From Raphanus sativus (Eukaryota > Streptophyta > Magnoliopsida > Brassicales > Brassicaceae), in NCBI RefSeq assembly GCF_000801105.2, contig NC_079519.1, forward strand, positions 28,557,288 to 28,621,287: DNA of 64,000 nucleotides. The letters run 5' to 3'. Positions 12,155 to 22,946 of the stretch are shown here, piece after piece. The position numbers and the translations under genes were made by a program. Below the pieces are notes generated by a model, which made no database searches, was not told the DNA's origin, and saw only the letters and a program-made list of their open reading frames with translations. Each line of letters opens with the position of its first letter. Position 1 is the first letter of the stretch.

Positions 12155-15100
12155 ATGTCAGGCTCTGGGAATGTCTACGAGTTGCGGAGGTGGATGTATA
12201 TGCATAGAGATGCTAACGGGAAAGTGACGAAAGAATACATTGCGGGACTGGAGACATTTATGCATCAAGCAGATTCCACACCGCTCGCCCTAGAAAGCGG
12301 TAAGATGTTCTGTCCATGTCGGAAATGCAACAATTCGAAATTGGCAAATCGTGAAAATGTTTGGAAGCATTTAATAAATAGAGGTTTCACGCCAAATTAC
12401 TATATCTGGTTTCAACATGGAGAAGGTTATAATAATTATGATCAGAATGAAGCTAGTAGTAGTAATAGCAATTTTCAGGAAGAACCGGTTGCTCTTCATT
12501 TGCATAATGAACCTAGTTACCATCAGGAGGAGCAGATGGTAGATTTTGATAGGGTTCATGATATGGTAACTGATGCATTTGTAGCTCATGATGAAGATGA
12601 AGAACCTAACATAGATGCAAAAAAGTTTTATGAAATGTTAAATGCGGCGAATCAACCACTTTACAGTGGTTGTAGAGAAGGTCTCTCTAAATTGTCGTTG
12701 GCTGCTAGAATGATGAATATTAAAACTGATCACAATCTACCTGAAAGTTGCATGAATGAATGGGCAGACTTGTTCAAAGAGTATTTGCCGGAAGACAATG
12801 TGTCTGCTGATTCTTATTATGAGATTCAGAAACTGGTGTATAGTCTTGGGTTGCCTTCGGAGATGATAGATGTTTGCATCGACAACTGCATGATCTACTG
12901 GGGAAATGATGAGAAGTTAGAAGAATGTCGATTCTGCAAGAAGCCACGATTCAAGCCGCAAGGACGGGGACGTAATAGGGTACCGTACCAAAGGATGTGG
13001 TACCTACCAATTACAGACAGATTGAAAAGATTGTACCAATCAGAGCAGACTGCTGGAAAGATGAGATGGCATGCCGAGCATACTCAGACGGATGGTGAGA
13101 TGACACATCCATCAGATGCAAGAGCCTGGAAACATTTTAACAAAGTATATCCGGAATTCGCTAGCAATATCCGGAATGTGTATCTCGGATTATGCACAGA
13201 TGGATTTAGTCCATTCGGAATGTCAGGGAGACAATATTCATTGTGGCCAGTCTTTCTTACGCCATACAACCTGCCACCGGAGATGTGCATGCAACGGGAG
13301 TTGCTATTCTTGACCATATTAATACCTGGTCCGAAACATCCTAAAAGGTCGCTGGATGTTTTCCTGCAACCACTGATAAAAGAGTTGAAGGATTTGTGGT
13401 CAACAGGGGAGAGGACGTATGACTGCTCAACGAAGACGAATTTCACGATGCGAGCGATGCTTTTGTGGACCATAAGTGACTTTCCTGCCTATGGGATGTT
13501 GTCGGGATGGACTACACATGGGAGATTAGCTTGTCCATATTGTAATGGAGCGACAGATGCGTTTCAACTGAAGAATGGGAGGAAGACAAGTTGGTTCGAT
13601 TGTCATCGTAGATTTCTTCCCATTGGCCATCCGTACCGAAGAAACAAGACATTGTTTAGGCACAAAAGGGTTGTGAGAGACACTCCTCCTCCATATTTAA
13701 CTGGAGAAGAAACTGAAAAGCAACTCGATTACTATGGAGTTTTGGAAACAGTTCCTCGTGGTGGTAATTGGCATGTTCCCCCTAATATGCCTGATTCTTA
13801 CGGTGTTCATCACAACTGGCACAAGAAGAGTATATTTTGGGAGTTGCCATATTGGAAGGATCTTCTTCTGCGCCACAACCTCGATGTGATGCATATAGAG
13901 AAGAATTTCTTTGAGAACATCATGAATACAATATTGAATGTCCCGGGGAAGACAAAAGACAACATAAAATCAAGGTTAGACTTGCCGGATATTTGCTCAA
14001 GAAGCGAGTTACATATAAACAGCAATGGGCAAGTTCCTGTTCCGATATTCAGATTGTCTTCAGAAAAAAAGTCGGTGTTGTTCAACTGGGTAGCATCAGA
14101 AGTGAAATTCCCCGATGGGTATGTTTCAAATCTGTCTAGATGCGTTGAAAAGGGTCAAAAGTTCTCTGGGATGAAGAGTCATGACTGTCATGTCTTTATG
14201 CAACGACTACTTCCCTTTGCTTTTGCGGAGCTACTTCCTACAAACGTACATGAAGCACTTGCAGGTACTATATTTATTATTGCAGTTATTTTATATATAA
14301 TGATTTAGTTTGAAATATATATGACTAATATGTGTATAATTGTTTTTGGAATATACAAGGCATTGGAGCATTTTTCAGGGATCTGAGCACCCGCACCCTT
14401 AAAGTAGAAGTCGTGGAACAGCTTCAAGAGAACATTCCCATCTTATTGTGCAACTTGGAGAAGATATTTCCTCCTGGGTTTTTTGACGTAATGGAGCATC
14501 TAGCTGTCCACCTTCCATATGAGGCATTGCTTCGTGGACCTGTACATTACGGATGGATGTATCAGTATGAGCGAGCCATGAAATATTTGAAGGGAAAAGC
14601 AAAGAACCTTGCAAAGGTTGAAGGTTCTATAATTGCTGGAAGTTTGACGGAAGAAACTTCTCACTTCACATCGTACTACTTTGCGTCAAAAGTACGTACT
14701 CGGAAAAGAGCTCCAAGGAGATATGATGATGGTGGTGTCGCGCCAACATACGCAGTTGCTGGTGTTCCAGACATCTTTAGCCAGATTGGGCGACTGGGTG
14801 GAAAATCAAAAGAGGTTTGGTGGTCGAGTGAAGAAGACGCTCATAGTGCACACACCTATATTCTACTTAATTGTGAGGATCCATTGATTCGTTATTTTGA
14901 AAGGTAACATAAATGGACACGTATATATAAATTAACACATATATATAATTGCCAAATATTAATTAATATAAAAAGTGATTTTACAGCCTATTTGTTTCAC
15001 AAGTCGAAGAAACATTCCCTGGTATATCCACAACTGACGTAGACAAAAGGAAAGATCAACACTTTATAAAATGGTTGAAGAGTCAGGTATTAACTCAAAC

Positions 15101-15887
15101 TCTTTATTCATAAATGATTTGTATTTTAACGTTCACTTTGTTTTTGCAGGTTGATTTTGACGACGATGCAGATTATCCTAAGTGGTTACATGAAGTAATT
15201 CAATCTCCACATGTAAAGGTCACCACTTCACAGATGTATTTCACACGAGGCTATACTTTTCACACATATGAGTATGGTAGACAGCGGGCAACCAGTAACT
15301 ATGGAATATGTGTGAAAGGGGAAACCGATTTCTACGGTATCTTGACAGAGATTATCGAAGTGGAATTTCCAGGGATATTGAAGCTGAAATGCGTCCTCTT
15401 CAAATGTGAGTGGTTCGACCCCGTCGTCAACAGAGGTGTTCGGTTTAACAAATTCGGTGTAGTTGATGTCAATGGTGGAAGAAGGTACAACAAATTCTTT
15501 ATTTGGCATACATGAGTAGAATAAGCTTATTTCTATGTTTTCTTTATTTTCAGGTACAACAAATTCGAGCCTTTCATCTTAGCTTCACAAGCAGATCAAG
15601 TTAGCTACCTTCCATACCCTCGGATGAGAGAATCGGGAATAAATTGGTTATCCGTGATCAAAGTTACACCTCGAGGACGAATCATAAGTGGAGAAGAACC
15701 ACCATTGCAAGAAGAACAGATAAATGAAGTCGAGGAACCTGAACAACAAATTGATGACATTCTTCTCATTGATCCGCATAATCATGAGTATGAAGATCTT
15801 ACCGACGATGGCACAGATGAAGCTGTTGAAGACGAGTTTAATGAAAATGATGATGTTTCTAGTGATGACGAAAATGTATCTGATTGA
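12155..15887 (+). CDS. CACTA transposase, TNP2/TNPD type (5 exons)
   Basis: Exons 12155-14264, 14360-14903, 14987-15086, 15150-15484 and 15554-15887 join in frame to 1,140 aa. Domain order is typical of plant En/Spm transposases: an N-terminal transposase-associated domain with Cys/His residues (MFCPCRKCNNS, VWKHLINRGF), the TNP2 catalytic domain at about residues 250-560 (WGNDEKLEECRFC, LLFLTILIPGPKHPKRSLDV, LLWTISDFPAYGMLSGW), a DUF4218 region (GAFFRDLSTRTL, MEHLAVHLPYEA) and a DUF4216 region (FKCEWFDPV, FILASQADQVSYL), then an acidic tail. It should cut at the CACTA ends. No internal stop is seen and all junctions keep frame. The exon 4/5 junction is flanked by two copies of GTACAACAAATTC, so a retained intron would stop the protein early. 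Confidence 0.9.
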
Positions 15888-17042
15888 TGTATTTGTGTTT
15901 TAATATGATTGATTTTCAGACTTAATGCATGTGATTCGATTATAAAAAAAAATATTGAGTTTGAGGTTTTGAATGAAAAATAAAGGATTGAGGTTTGGGA
16001 TTGGAATATGAAGAGTAGAAGATAGGAAAGATGGTGTTTGTGGTTTGGGGTTTTTGATTTTAGAGGTTTAGAAAGAAAACCTCGTTAATTCCTCGTAATT
16101 TACGACGAAATAACGAGGAAAGTAGAAAAAAAGAAATACACGGGCCTCGTTAATTCTACGTAAGCACAAATCGTCGTAACGACCTCGTAAGCTTACGTGG
16201 AATTAACGAGGCTTTCTTTTTTTTTTTATTTCCTCGTTATTTCCTCGTAGGTTTACGAGGTTTTAACGAGATATGTTGTCTAAACCCCTAAAACTCAAAC
16301 CCCAAACCCCATCTTTCTTATCTATTTTGTCTAAATCCAAAACTCCAAACCCCATTAATAATTTTATAATTTTCAAAAGATTATATTTTTAAATCTTCAA
16401 AAGATTATATTTTTAAATCTTCAAAAGATTATATTTTCAAATCTTCAAATGATTATATTTTCAAATCTTCAAATGATTATATTTAAATAAATAATTTGAT
16501 TTTGTATAAGTTTAAATTAGGAAGAAGAGATTGATATTAGAAGTTAAAGAATTGTGGTTATAAATTTTGAGGTTTGATATGTTATGAATATATGAAGTAG
16601 AATATAAGAAAGATGGGGTTTAAGGTTTGGGGTTTAGAGTTTAGAGGTTTAGAAAATAACCTCGTTAATAACTCGTAACTTACGAAGCATTTACGAGGAA
16701 CAGAAAGACGGGCCTCGAAATTTCATCGTTTTATTTGGGACGGGCCTCGCAATTTCCTCGTAATGTTACGAGGGTTTTACGAGTAACAAAAAGACGGGCC
16801 TCGCTAATTTATCGTTTAATTTGGGACGGGCCTCGCAATTTCCTCGTAATCTTACGAGGTTTTTACGAGAAAGAGGAACACGGGCCTCTTTAATTCCTCG
16901 TAAACTTACGAGGAAATTGCGAGACCTCCGTAACTTATATATACAACCTCACAAACCTCACACTGTCCATTCCTCCCAACTTCCTCTCCACTTCCTCCCC
17001 ATTTCGTCTCTAACTCCTTTCCCATTCCTCTCTCCTCCGAAA
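15888..17042. repeat. CACTA central spacer: subterminal-type repeats and a 24-bp tandem array
   Basis: There are many inverted and direct copies of CCTCGTAA/TTACGAGG (16080-16270 and 16660-16930). At 16372-16490 about five units of roughly 24 bp repeat TTCAAAAGATTATATTTTTAAATC. The block probably separates two transcription units and may hold the TNPA-like promoter, with TATATATACAACC near 16935. Confidence 0.8.
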
Positions 17043-18887
17043 ATGGTAATTTCCTCGCCCCCTTTATTAGTTTAGACAATTTAGATAGGTGGTTAATTTA
17101 GGTGGTTAGTTTAGAGAATTTAGATAGGTTTACGGATTTTATGTTTGTTAGATAGATTTTTAAATTATTGATGATAGCTTTTTAATTATTGATGATCATA
17201 ATCTCAAAAAAATATATTTTTGCAGGTTCGCCAGCGCATGCTTACTGCTCACTACAGGGAGATATTCGGTGAGCCTGGTAGTCAGTTAGACCCGCCAGGT
17301 TCTTCTTTCAGGTGCCGGCGGTTCAGGTTCTTCGGATCAGGAGTCTGTTCCCGAGACTCAGCATTTCTTCCCTCCGATTCCTCCTCCGATGGCTCAGCCT
17401 CAGCCGATGGCTCAGCCGATGGCTCAGCCGATGGCTCCTCCGATGGCTCCTCCGGTGCCTCCTCCGATGGCTCCTCCTGAGATCCCCGCCGCTGTTCATC
17501 CCGATCTCATGGTGCCACCTACTGTTCCCTTCTCGCAGTACACTGTCGAGGATATTCTTGGTATGCCAGGCAGAGCTGGTTTACCAATCATAGACCCCGA
17601 CAGACCCGACGGGACTTTATGGTAAGTGTATTTTTTAAATAATTATTTTAATTTATAACTTCATTAAATAATTTAAATTTTCATTTTTTTCCAGGTTTGG
17701 GGTTGACAATTCCCTTGCGACAGATGTAACCGAGACGATTAAAGGTTACTTCTCCATGGCGCATCCAAACTGGAAATTGACGCCGATCTACATCCGAAAG
17801 ACGTGGTTCAAGATTTACGCTGTAAGTAATTCTATTAATTAATTTTTTTTTATTAACTAATTATTAATTTTTTTTGCAGCAAAAGTATCATTGGTCCATC
17901 GGGGTCAGTGAGAGAGTGAGGAAGGCGTTTTACGAAAAGGCGCAAGTTCGCTTGTCGGACACGGTTTGCAACTGGAAGGGTGCCTGGATCGTCAAGGGGT
18001 ACACCCGTGGCAAACCCGCTGAGCTTACCACGGATGTTTGGGACGGCCTCATCCGTTACTGGAAGGATCCTAACTCCATTAGGATCGCAAACATTTGTGC
18101 TGCCGCCCGTAACACGGTAGACGAGCACGGTAACGGCCCGATGCTACACTCTACGGGCCAAAAACCACATGCCGGTGTCCGTTTGAAAATGGTACGTAAT
18201 TAAATATTTAATTATTATTTTTAATATAATTAAATATATTTCTAACAATTTTCTTAAATGTTTTTAGGCCAAAGAGTTGGGACGTCTCCCGACTCTTCCG
18301 GAACTTTACGAGCGGACCCACAAAAACAAGGCGGGCCAGTTTTTAGATGGCAAGTCCGAGCAAATCTACAACAACGTAATTGCTCGGGTTGAGGAGCGCC
18401 AGACTCAGCTGACCCAGCAGTCCGGCGACGGATTACCAGTTACCTTATCCACAACTGAAGTGGATAAGATTTACGAGGAGGTAAATTTTTTAACATTATA
18501 TCTTTTTAATTATTAATTGATTAAATTTCCCTTTTAAATTTAACTAACAAATATAATTTTTTTGTTTTTAAGGTTGTCCCTAAGAAAAATGGACGTACGT
18601 TGGGGATCTGTTCCGTCAATGATGTCCCGAGAGCGACATCATCTTATGCTCAGAGACAGACCGAAGAAGTCACTCAGTTGCGTTCCGAGCTGGGCGCGAC
18701 CAAAAGCCGTGTGAGTGGACTCGAAGCCTTCATCGACGTTATAGCGTCCACAAATCCGGAATGGGAAGCTTTGTTGAGGAACATGAAACAACAAAATCCC
18801 ATTCCAGGCGAGTCATCGGGCACACATAACGAGGAGGATGTTACGAGGAGGAGCGAGGAATTCTACGAGGCGATGAACGAGCCTTAG
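17043..18887 (+). pseudogene. CACTA second gene, TNPA-like (Transposase_24/Ptta-En-Spm family), apparent frameshift
   Basis: Six exons fit: a 3-base start exon (ATG, 17043-17045), 17226-17621, 17695-17821, 17880-18191, 18268-18480 and 18573-18887. The product has a Pro/Met/Ala/Gln-rich N-terminus (repeated [14 protein letters not shown]), a conserved DNA-binding-like core (TETIKGYFSMAHPNWKLTPI, then RKTWFKIYAQKYHW and YTRGKPAELTTDVWDGLIRY) and a C-terminal coiled-coil stretch ([20 protein letters not shown]). Such proteins bind the subterminal repeats and assist the transposase. In exon 2 the frame changes at about 17306-17309, where an extra T (TCT TTC AGG instead of TCT TCA GGT) breaks the reading. 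A 43-nt intron (17269-17311, GTGAGC...TTTCAG) would restore the frame but is very short for a plant intron. Confidence 0.8.
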
Positions 18888-19561
18888 TTTTTTTAGTTTT
18901 TTTTCGGTTTATGTATTATAAAATCCAAAACTTAATTATATATAAAATATTTTGTTGCTTGTGAATTTTATTTAAAATTTATTTATAAATCCAATATTTA
19001 AATATTTTTATTTTGTTAAATTAATAATTATTATATTTATCAAATAATATTTTATTAATTCGAAAAATGGAAGTCTACGAGTTATTTACGACGAAAATGT
19101 TTCCGAGAAATTTACGAAGAAACGCTTTCGAGGTTTTTACGAGGAAAGTCTTTCGAGGTCTTTACGAGGAAAGGCTTTCGAGGTTTTTACGAGGAAAACC
19201 TTTCAACGATTCTACATCGATTTTACGAGGAAATCCTTTCAAGGATATTACATCGAATTTACGAGGATATGATTTCAAGGATCTTACGTGTAAGTAACGA
19301 CGCGTGGTTCACGTGGTTTGTACGAGGAAGCTAGGCGAGTGATTTACAAGGAAAGGGGGCGAGGAACTTACGACGAAATATTAACTTCGTCTTTACGAGG
19401 AAATCGAAACCTCACTATTCTACGAGGAAATGGCGACGAATCCTTTTTTACGACGGACGAAAAACGACAAAGGCTTTTCCTCGTTAATTCCTCGTAAACC
19501 TCCTTTTACGAGGAATTAACGAGGAAAATGGCCCTCGTTAATTATTTGTTTTCTTGTAGTG
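18888..19561. repeat. CACTA right subterminal repeat array
   Basis: From about 19070 to the terminus there are some 20 copies of ACGAGGAAA-like motifs, many as TTTACGAGGAAA, followed by the inverted terminal repeat. Confidence 0.85.
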
Positions 19562-19704
19562 ACATGTCCACATTAATTAAGAAAAAAAGACAAAAAAGTC
19601 TGTTGAGACATCTCCTCCGGTTCTGCAAAACAAAACCGGTTTTGATCACAATCCATCATCTAAGTATTTAAATGCAACATCTTATCATGATACTTAAACC
19701 ATTT
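19562..19704. repeat. Right part of host tandem-duplication unit 1
   Basis: It opens with the ACA target-site duplication. Bases 19565-19704 match 19795-19933, with one visible mismatch (catcatC/Ataag). With 11589-11678 they make one complete 230-bp unit split by the CACTA element. Confidence 0.9.
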
Positions 19705-19933
19705 TTAATGTTAAATAAAAGTACTAAAGAAAATGTTGTCAAGTTCAAACAACAAATTCAAACTCACAGTCTCAAGTGAAAACAACAATAGACATGTCCA
19801 CATTAATTAAGAAAAAAAGACAAAAAAGTCTGTTGAGACATCTCCTCCGGTTCTGCAAAACAAAACCGGTTTTGATCACAATCCATCATATAAGTATTTA
19901 AATGCAACATCTTATCATGATACTTAAACCATT
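19705..19933. repeat. Host tandem-duplication unit 2 (uninterrupted empty site)
   Basis: It contains AATAGACATGTCCACATTAA uninterrupted at 19787-19806, the same sequence that is split by the CACTA element in unit 1. The array ends about 180 bp upstream of the next start codon, so it may be part of that gene's promoter. Confidence 0.9.
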
Positions 19934-20033
19934 CTTTTGTCAATCTCCAAAAGTTATTCTTAAACCCACTTGAAAGTCATTCCATTCCAATCCTTTAATT
20001 GCAACACAAGGCACTGCTTTTGCTCTGAAATTT

Positions 20034-20040
20034 TATAAAT
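20034..20040 (+). promoter_or_regulatory. Probable TATA box of the 20116 gene
   Basis: TATAAAT lies 76 bp before the start codon, a normal spacing for a plant core promoter. Confidence 0.45.
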
Positions 20041-20115
20041 ATATACTTAGAGATGTACATTTGCATTACTTGCATTCCCATCTATTCTTCGAGTGTTAAA
20101 AGCCTGAGATAAAAA

Positions 20116-20586
20116 ATGAAGCTAAGCGAGTCAAGAAGCGAACCAGAGAAGCGCAAGCGACAACAACACTTCGACCACGATCTTAAAAACATGATATCCT
20201 CGTTAACCCACATGGGAGCAGACAAGGCAGGACCGAGCCAATATGAAGAAGAGGAGGAAGATGGCATCGGAGTCATCACGCTTTCTGGAACCAACGTTGG
20301 AGCCACCATGAAGACTGAGCTTGACGACGACAACCATGTAGACAGCCACAAAAATGGCGGCCACGAGCTTGATTCCCTGACCACCTTTGTTAACAGCAAC
20401 TTCCAAGCTGTGAACAACTCGATCATGATAGGCGCCAAGTACGAGACTCATGATCCAGGTGTTCATCTCGACATCTCGGGCGATGTTGAGAAGCCTCCGA
20501 TGAAGGCACCTGCGAGGGGGACAAGGGGAAAGAAGGACAAATCTCCTGTTAGAAGAGATCGTCGTGAATCTGAACATACAGATTGA
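20116..20586 (+). CDS. Small acidic/basic unknown protein, 156 aa
   Basis: This is an intronless frame from ATG 20116. I do not recognise the family. The N-terminus is charged (SESRSEPEKRKRQQHFDHDL), followed by an acidic run (EEEEEDG), a middle part (ELDSLTTFVNSNFQAVNNSI) that looks structured, and a basic Lys/Arg-rich tail (RGTRGKKDKSPVRRDRR) that could act as a nuclear localisation or nucleic-acid-binding signal. No signal peptide or membrane segment is seen. Codon use and GC content are gene-like and clearly above the flanks, and a TATA box lies at a suitable distance. It is probably a Brassicaceae-specific gene. The antisense frames over it are shadows. Confidence 0.65.
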   Translation: MKLSESRSEPEKRKRQQHFDHDLKNMISSLTHMGADKAGPSQYEEEEEDGIGVITLSGTNVGATMKTELDDDNHVDSHKNGGHELDSLTTFVNSNFQAVNNSIMIGAKYETHDPGVHLDISGDVEKPPMKAPARGTRGKKDKSPVRRDRRESEHTD

Positions 20587-21406
20587 TTGGTGACTTAAAG
20601 AACAAAGCATTTTGGGTTGTGTTTTAATTCTGTTTTATGTTCTTTTCTTATCTAAATAATCAGAAAAGTGGTGCATGACAAAGCACTTTACTTTCTCTTG
20701 AAACTGGTTGTTTTCACTTGAGTTTATCATCAAAAACTTTTTTTATATACAGTCTATTCTCGATACAAATGACATGATTAATAACATTAAGGAGGCTACC
20801 TGCTCTTACTCTGCATATAAAGCAGGTGTGGTGGATAAGTTCACATATTTCGAGCTAAGAACGGATGTTTCATTATGCTGGAACTAAGTTGCTCATAAAC
20901 TTCCTTGCCATTCATTGACCTGCTTCACACCTGAATATTTGATAGATTAATCATAGAGAAGAACTCCTAGGTAGACAGGTACATACCACTTGAATCCATG
21001 GGTACTAAATGTTATGAAAATAAGAGTTCAACAAAACCAGACATGAATACCTAGTTCAGCTGTTCTCTGATCCCATATCACAACTACTTCAAGGTTACAA
21101 AAAAAAAAAATCCAACTACTTCAAGGTTACAATGAAGAATACCACAAAGCTGAAAAGTTTCAAGCTTTAACACATTACCCAATTAGTCTCTCAAGGGATA
21201 GCAGAAGAGAAAAAGAAACCATAGGAGACAGAGTTTTAATATACAGAAGAAGCTTTGTTTTCATAAAAGCCCATAACAAGCCCAATAACCACACACAGCC
21301 AACGAAACGCCTGTGTTTGAGAATCCTCTCCTCCTCTCTTCTCCGCAGCCGAAGCTCTGTTTCAACACTTGTTTCTTCACATTCTTCTTCCTCGTCCCCC
21401 TCAAAC
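20587..21406. other. Intergenic region and ABCI1 leader
   Basis: No gene is seen. A short duplication (CAACTACTTCAAGGTTACAA near 21080 and 21114) is present. The reading frame that continues into ABCI1 is open upstream of its ATG but contains no in-frame ATG back to about 21122. Confidence 0.4.
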
Positions 21407-22087
21407 ATGTCTCCACCAACCCCACGCCTCCTCCTAAAAAACGTCTCCTGCATGAGAAACGCCCAGCAGATCCTAAAACACGTAAACGTCTCCCTCCACG
21501 ACGGCGGCGCCCTCGTCCTAACCGGAACCAACGGATCCGGCAAATCAACCTTCCTACGAATGCTCGCGGGCTTCTCCAAACCCTCCGCGGGAGAGATCCT
21601 CTGGAACGGCCACGACATCACGAAATCAGGAATCTTCCAGCAGTACAAGCTCCAGCTCAACTGGATCTCCCTGAAAGACGCCATCAAGGAGCGGTTCACG
21701 GTCCTCGACAACGTCCAGTGGTTCGAGCTCCTCGAGAGCAAGGTCGGGAAGGCACAGCCGGCGCTGGAGCTCATGGGGCTGGGGAGGCTGGTGAAGGAGA
21801 AGTCGAGGATGCTGTCCATGGGGCAGAGGAAGAGGCTGCAGATCGCCAGGCTGTTGGCGATCGATAGGCCCATTTGGCTTTTGGATGAGCCGTCCGTGGC
21901 GTTGGATGATGAAGGGGTGAGGCTGCTTGAGTTTGTGATCGGGGAGCATAGGAAGAGAGGCGGGATTGTGATCGTGGCGACGCATCTTCCTATTGAGATT
22001 GAGGATGCGTTGGTGTTGAGGCTTCCTCCTAGGTTTCCGAGGAAGATGACTTTGATTGATATGCTTGATCGTGCTGACATTTCTTAG
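21407..22087 (+). CDS. ABCI1: ABC transporter I family member 1 / CcmA, cytochrome c maturation ATPase
   Basis: A single 226-aa exon encodes one nucleotide-binding domain: Walker A GTNGSGKS (about residue 38), Q-loop region around QLNWISLKDA, signature LSMGQRKR, Walker B IWLLDEPS, and H-loop ATH. The overall sequence matches plant ABCI1 (CcmA) almost throughout, as remembered. CcmA works with mitochondrially encoded CcmB and CcmC in the inner membrane to release haem-loaded CcmE during cytochrome c maturation. It binds and hydrolyses ATP on the matrix side. ATG 21407 gives the length known in Arabidopsis (about 229 aa). The upstream extension rich in Ser and Arg lacks an ATG. The first half is GC-rich compared with its surroundings. 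No lesion is visible. Confidence 0.93.
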   Translation: MSPPTPRLLLKNVSCMRNAQQILKHVNVSLHDGGALVLTGTNGSGKSTFLRMLAGFSKPSAGEILWNGHDITKSGIFQQYKLQLNWISLKDAIKERFTVLDNVQWFELLESKVGKAQPALELMGLGRLVKEKSRMLSMGQRKRLQIARLLAIDRPIWLLDEPSVALDDEGVRLLEFVIGEHRKRGGIVIVATHLPIEIEDALVLRLPPRFPRKMTLIDMLDRADIS

Positions 22088-22946
22088 TTTGGGAATGTTT
22101 GCCTTTTTTTTTTGGTTTGTACTTGTGTAATGGAATCAGAGAATGGGTTTGGGACGAGTTAAAACGTATACGTTTGGACATTGACCTCCCTGGCTCTCTC
22201 TCAGACTTAGTTCTCAGAGCCGCATTTGATCTCTTCATTGAATTTGGTTTGTCTAATTAGATTCTGGGTACAGCTTATGTTAAGGTTCTGTCTAATCTAG
22301 TGGAATTCCACTGCTCCAGTTGTAATAATGTGTGAAAGTTTCGACCTTTTAATGTTTTTTTCTGAAACTCAATAGTAAACTCAATAGTAATGCCTGGATG
22401 ATACACTCCAGGACAATGGTTCTTGTTAACTCGTTATTGGAATGTTCCCTTATTCAATCCACAACCATTGTTTTGCAAAAGGACTGTGTAGAGAGGAACA
22501 AGAACCACTTCTTCTCTTCATGCTTTTTACTCTGTAGTCAATCAATTTAAGCAGATACAAGTTGTATTTGACGCGAGTATTTCAAAAGTCTAGGTTTTAT
22601 ATTCATCAGGCATTTTAAAACATAACCAAATTGTTAATGCCTAATAAAACATAACCAAATTGTTGATTTTTGCGACGCCTATTTCTCATGAAAACCGGCC
22701 CGGAAAGGCTAACCAACCAAGGAATTGATCTCTAATTGGATTTTTTACCGGTTAAACGGATCAACCAAGGGGTTGATAAGATAGCAAAATTAAAAATCTC
22801 TCCTGCCGGTTCAATTACATACCGACTTTTTAAGAAAACCAAACCGGATAACATCACTGAAGCGCTTACAATGACAACCTTAAACCCTAAAAAGGCTAAA
22901 ACCTTCCTTCATCACTCTGTTTCTTTTCTTCTAGAAATCACCGGAA
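22088..22946. other. Intergenic region and RH48 leader
   Basis: No gene is recognised. The repeated ACATAACCAAATTGTT at 22620-22665 is a short local duplication. The open frame 22736-23296 overlaps RH48 out of frame and is a shadow. Confidence 0.4.

Larger units (their letters stand above)
11679..19561 (+). mobile_element. Complete CACTA (En/Spm-type) DNA transposon, 7.88 kb
   Basis: The element starts with CACTACAAGAAAACA and ends with the exact inverted copy of these 15 bases (TGTTTTCTTGTAGTG). The 3-bp target-site duplication ACA (11676-11678 and 19562-19564) is perfect. Both ends and the central spacer carry dozens of copies of a subterminal motif close to TTTACGAGGAAA in both orientations, the kind of site bound by TNPA in En/Spm. 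Inside are two genes on the same strand: a TNP2-type transposase (12155-15887) and a TNPA-like gene (17043-18887). The transposase reads intact and the TNPA-like gene has an apparent frameshift, so present autonomy is doubtful. Confidence 0.95.

Noticed and set aside
21175..22080. 301-codon open frame antisense to ABCI1
   Set aside because: It is a mirror of the GC-rich ABCI1 coding sequence, low-complexity Ser/Arg composition, with no recognisable domain.
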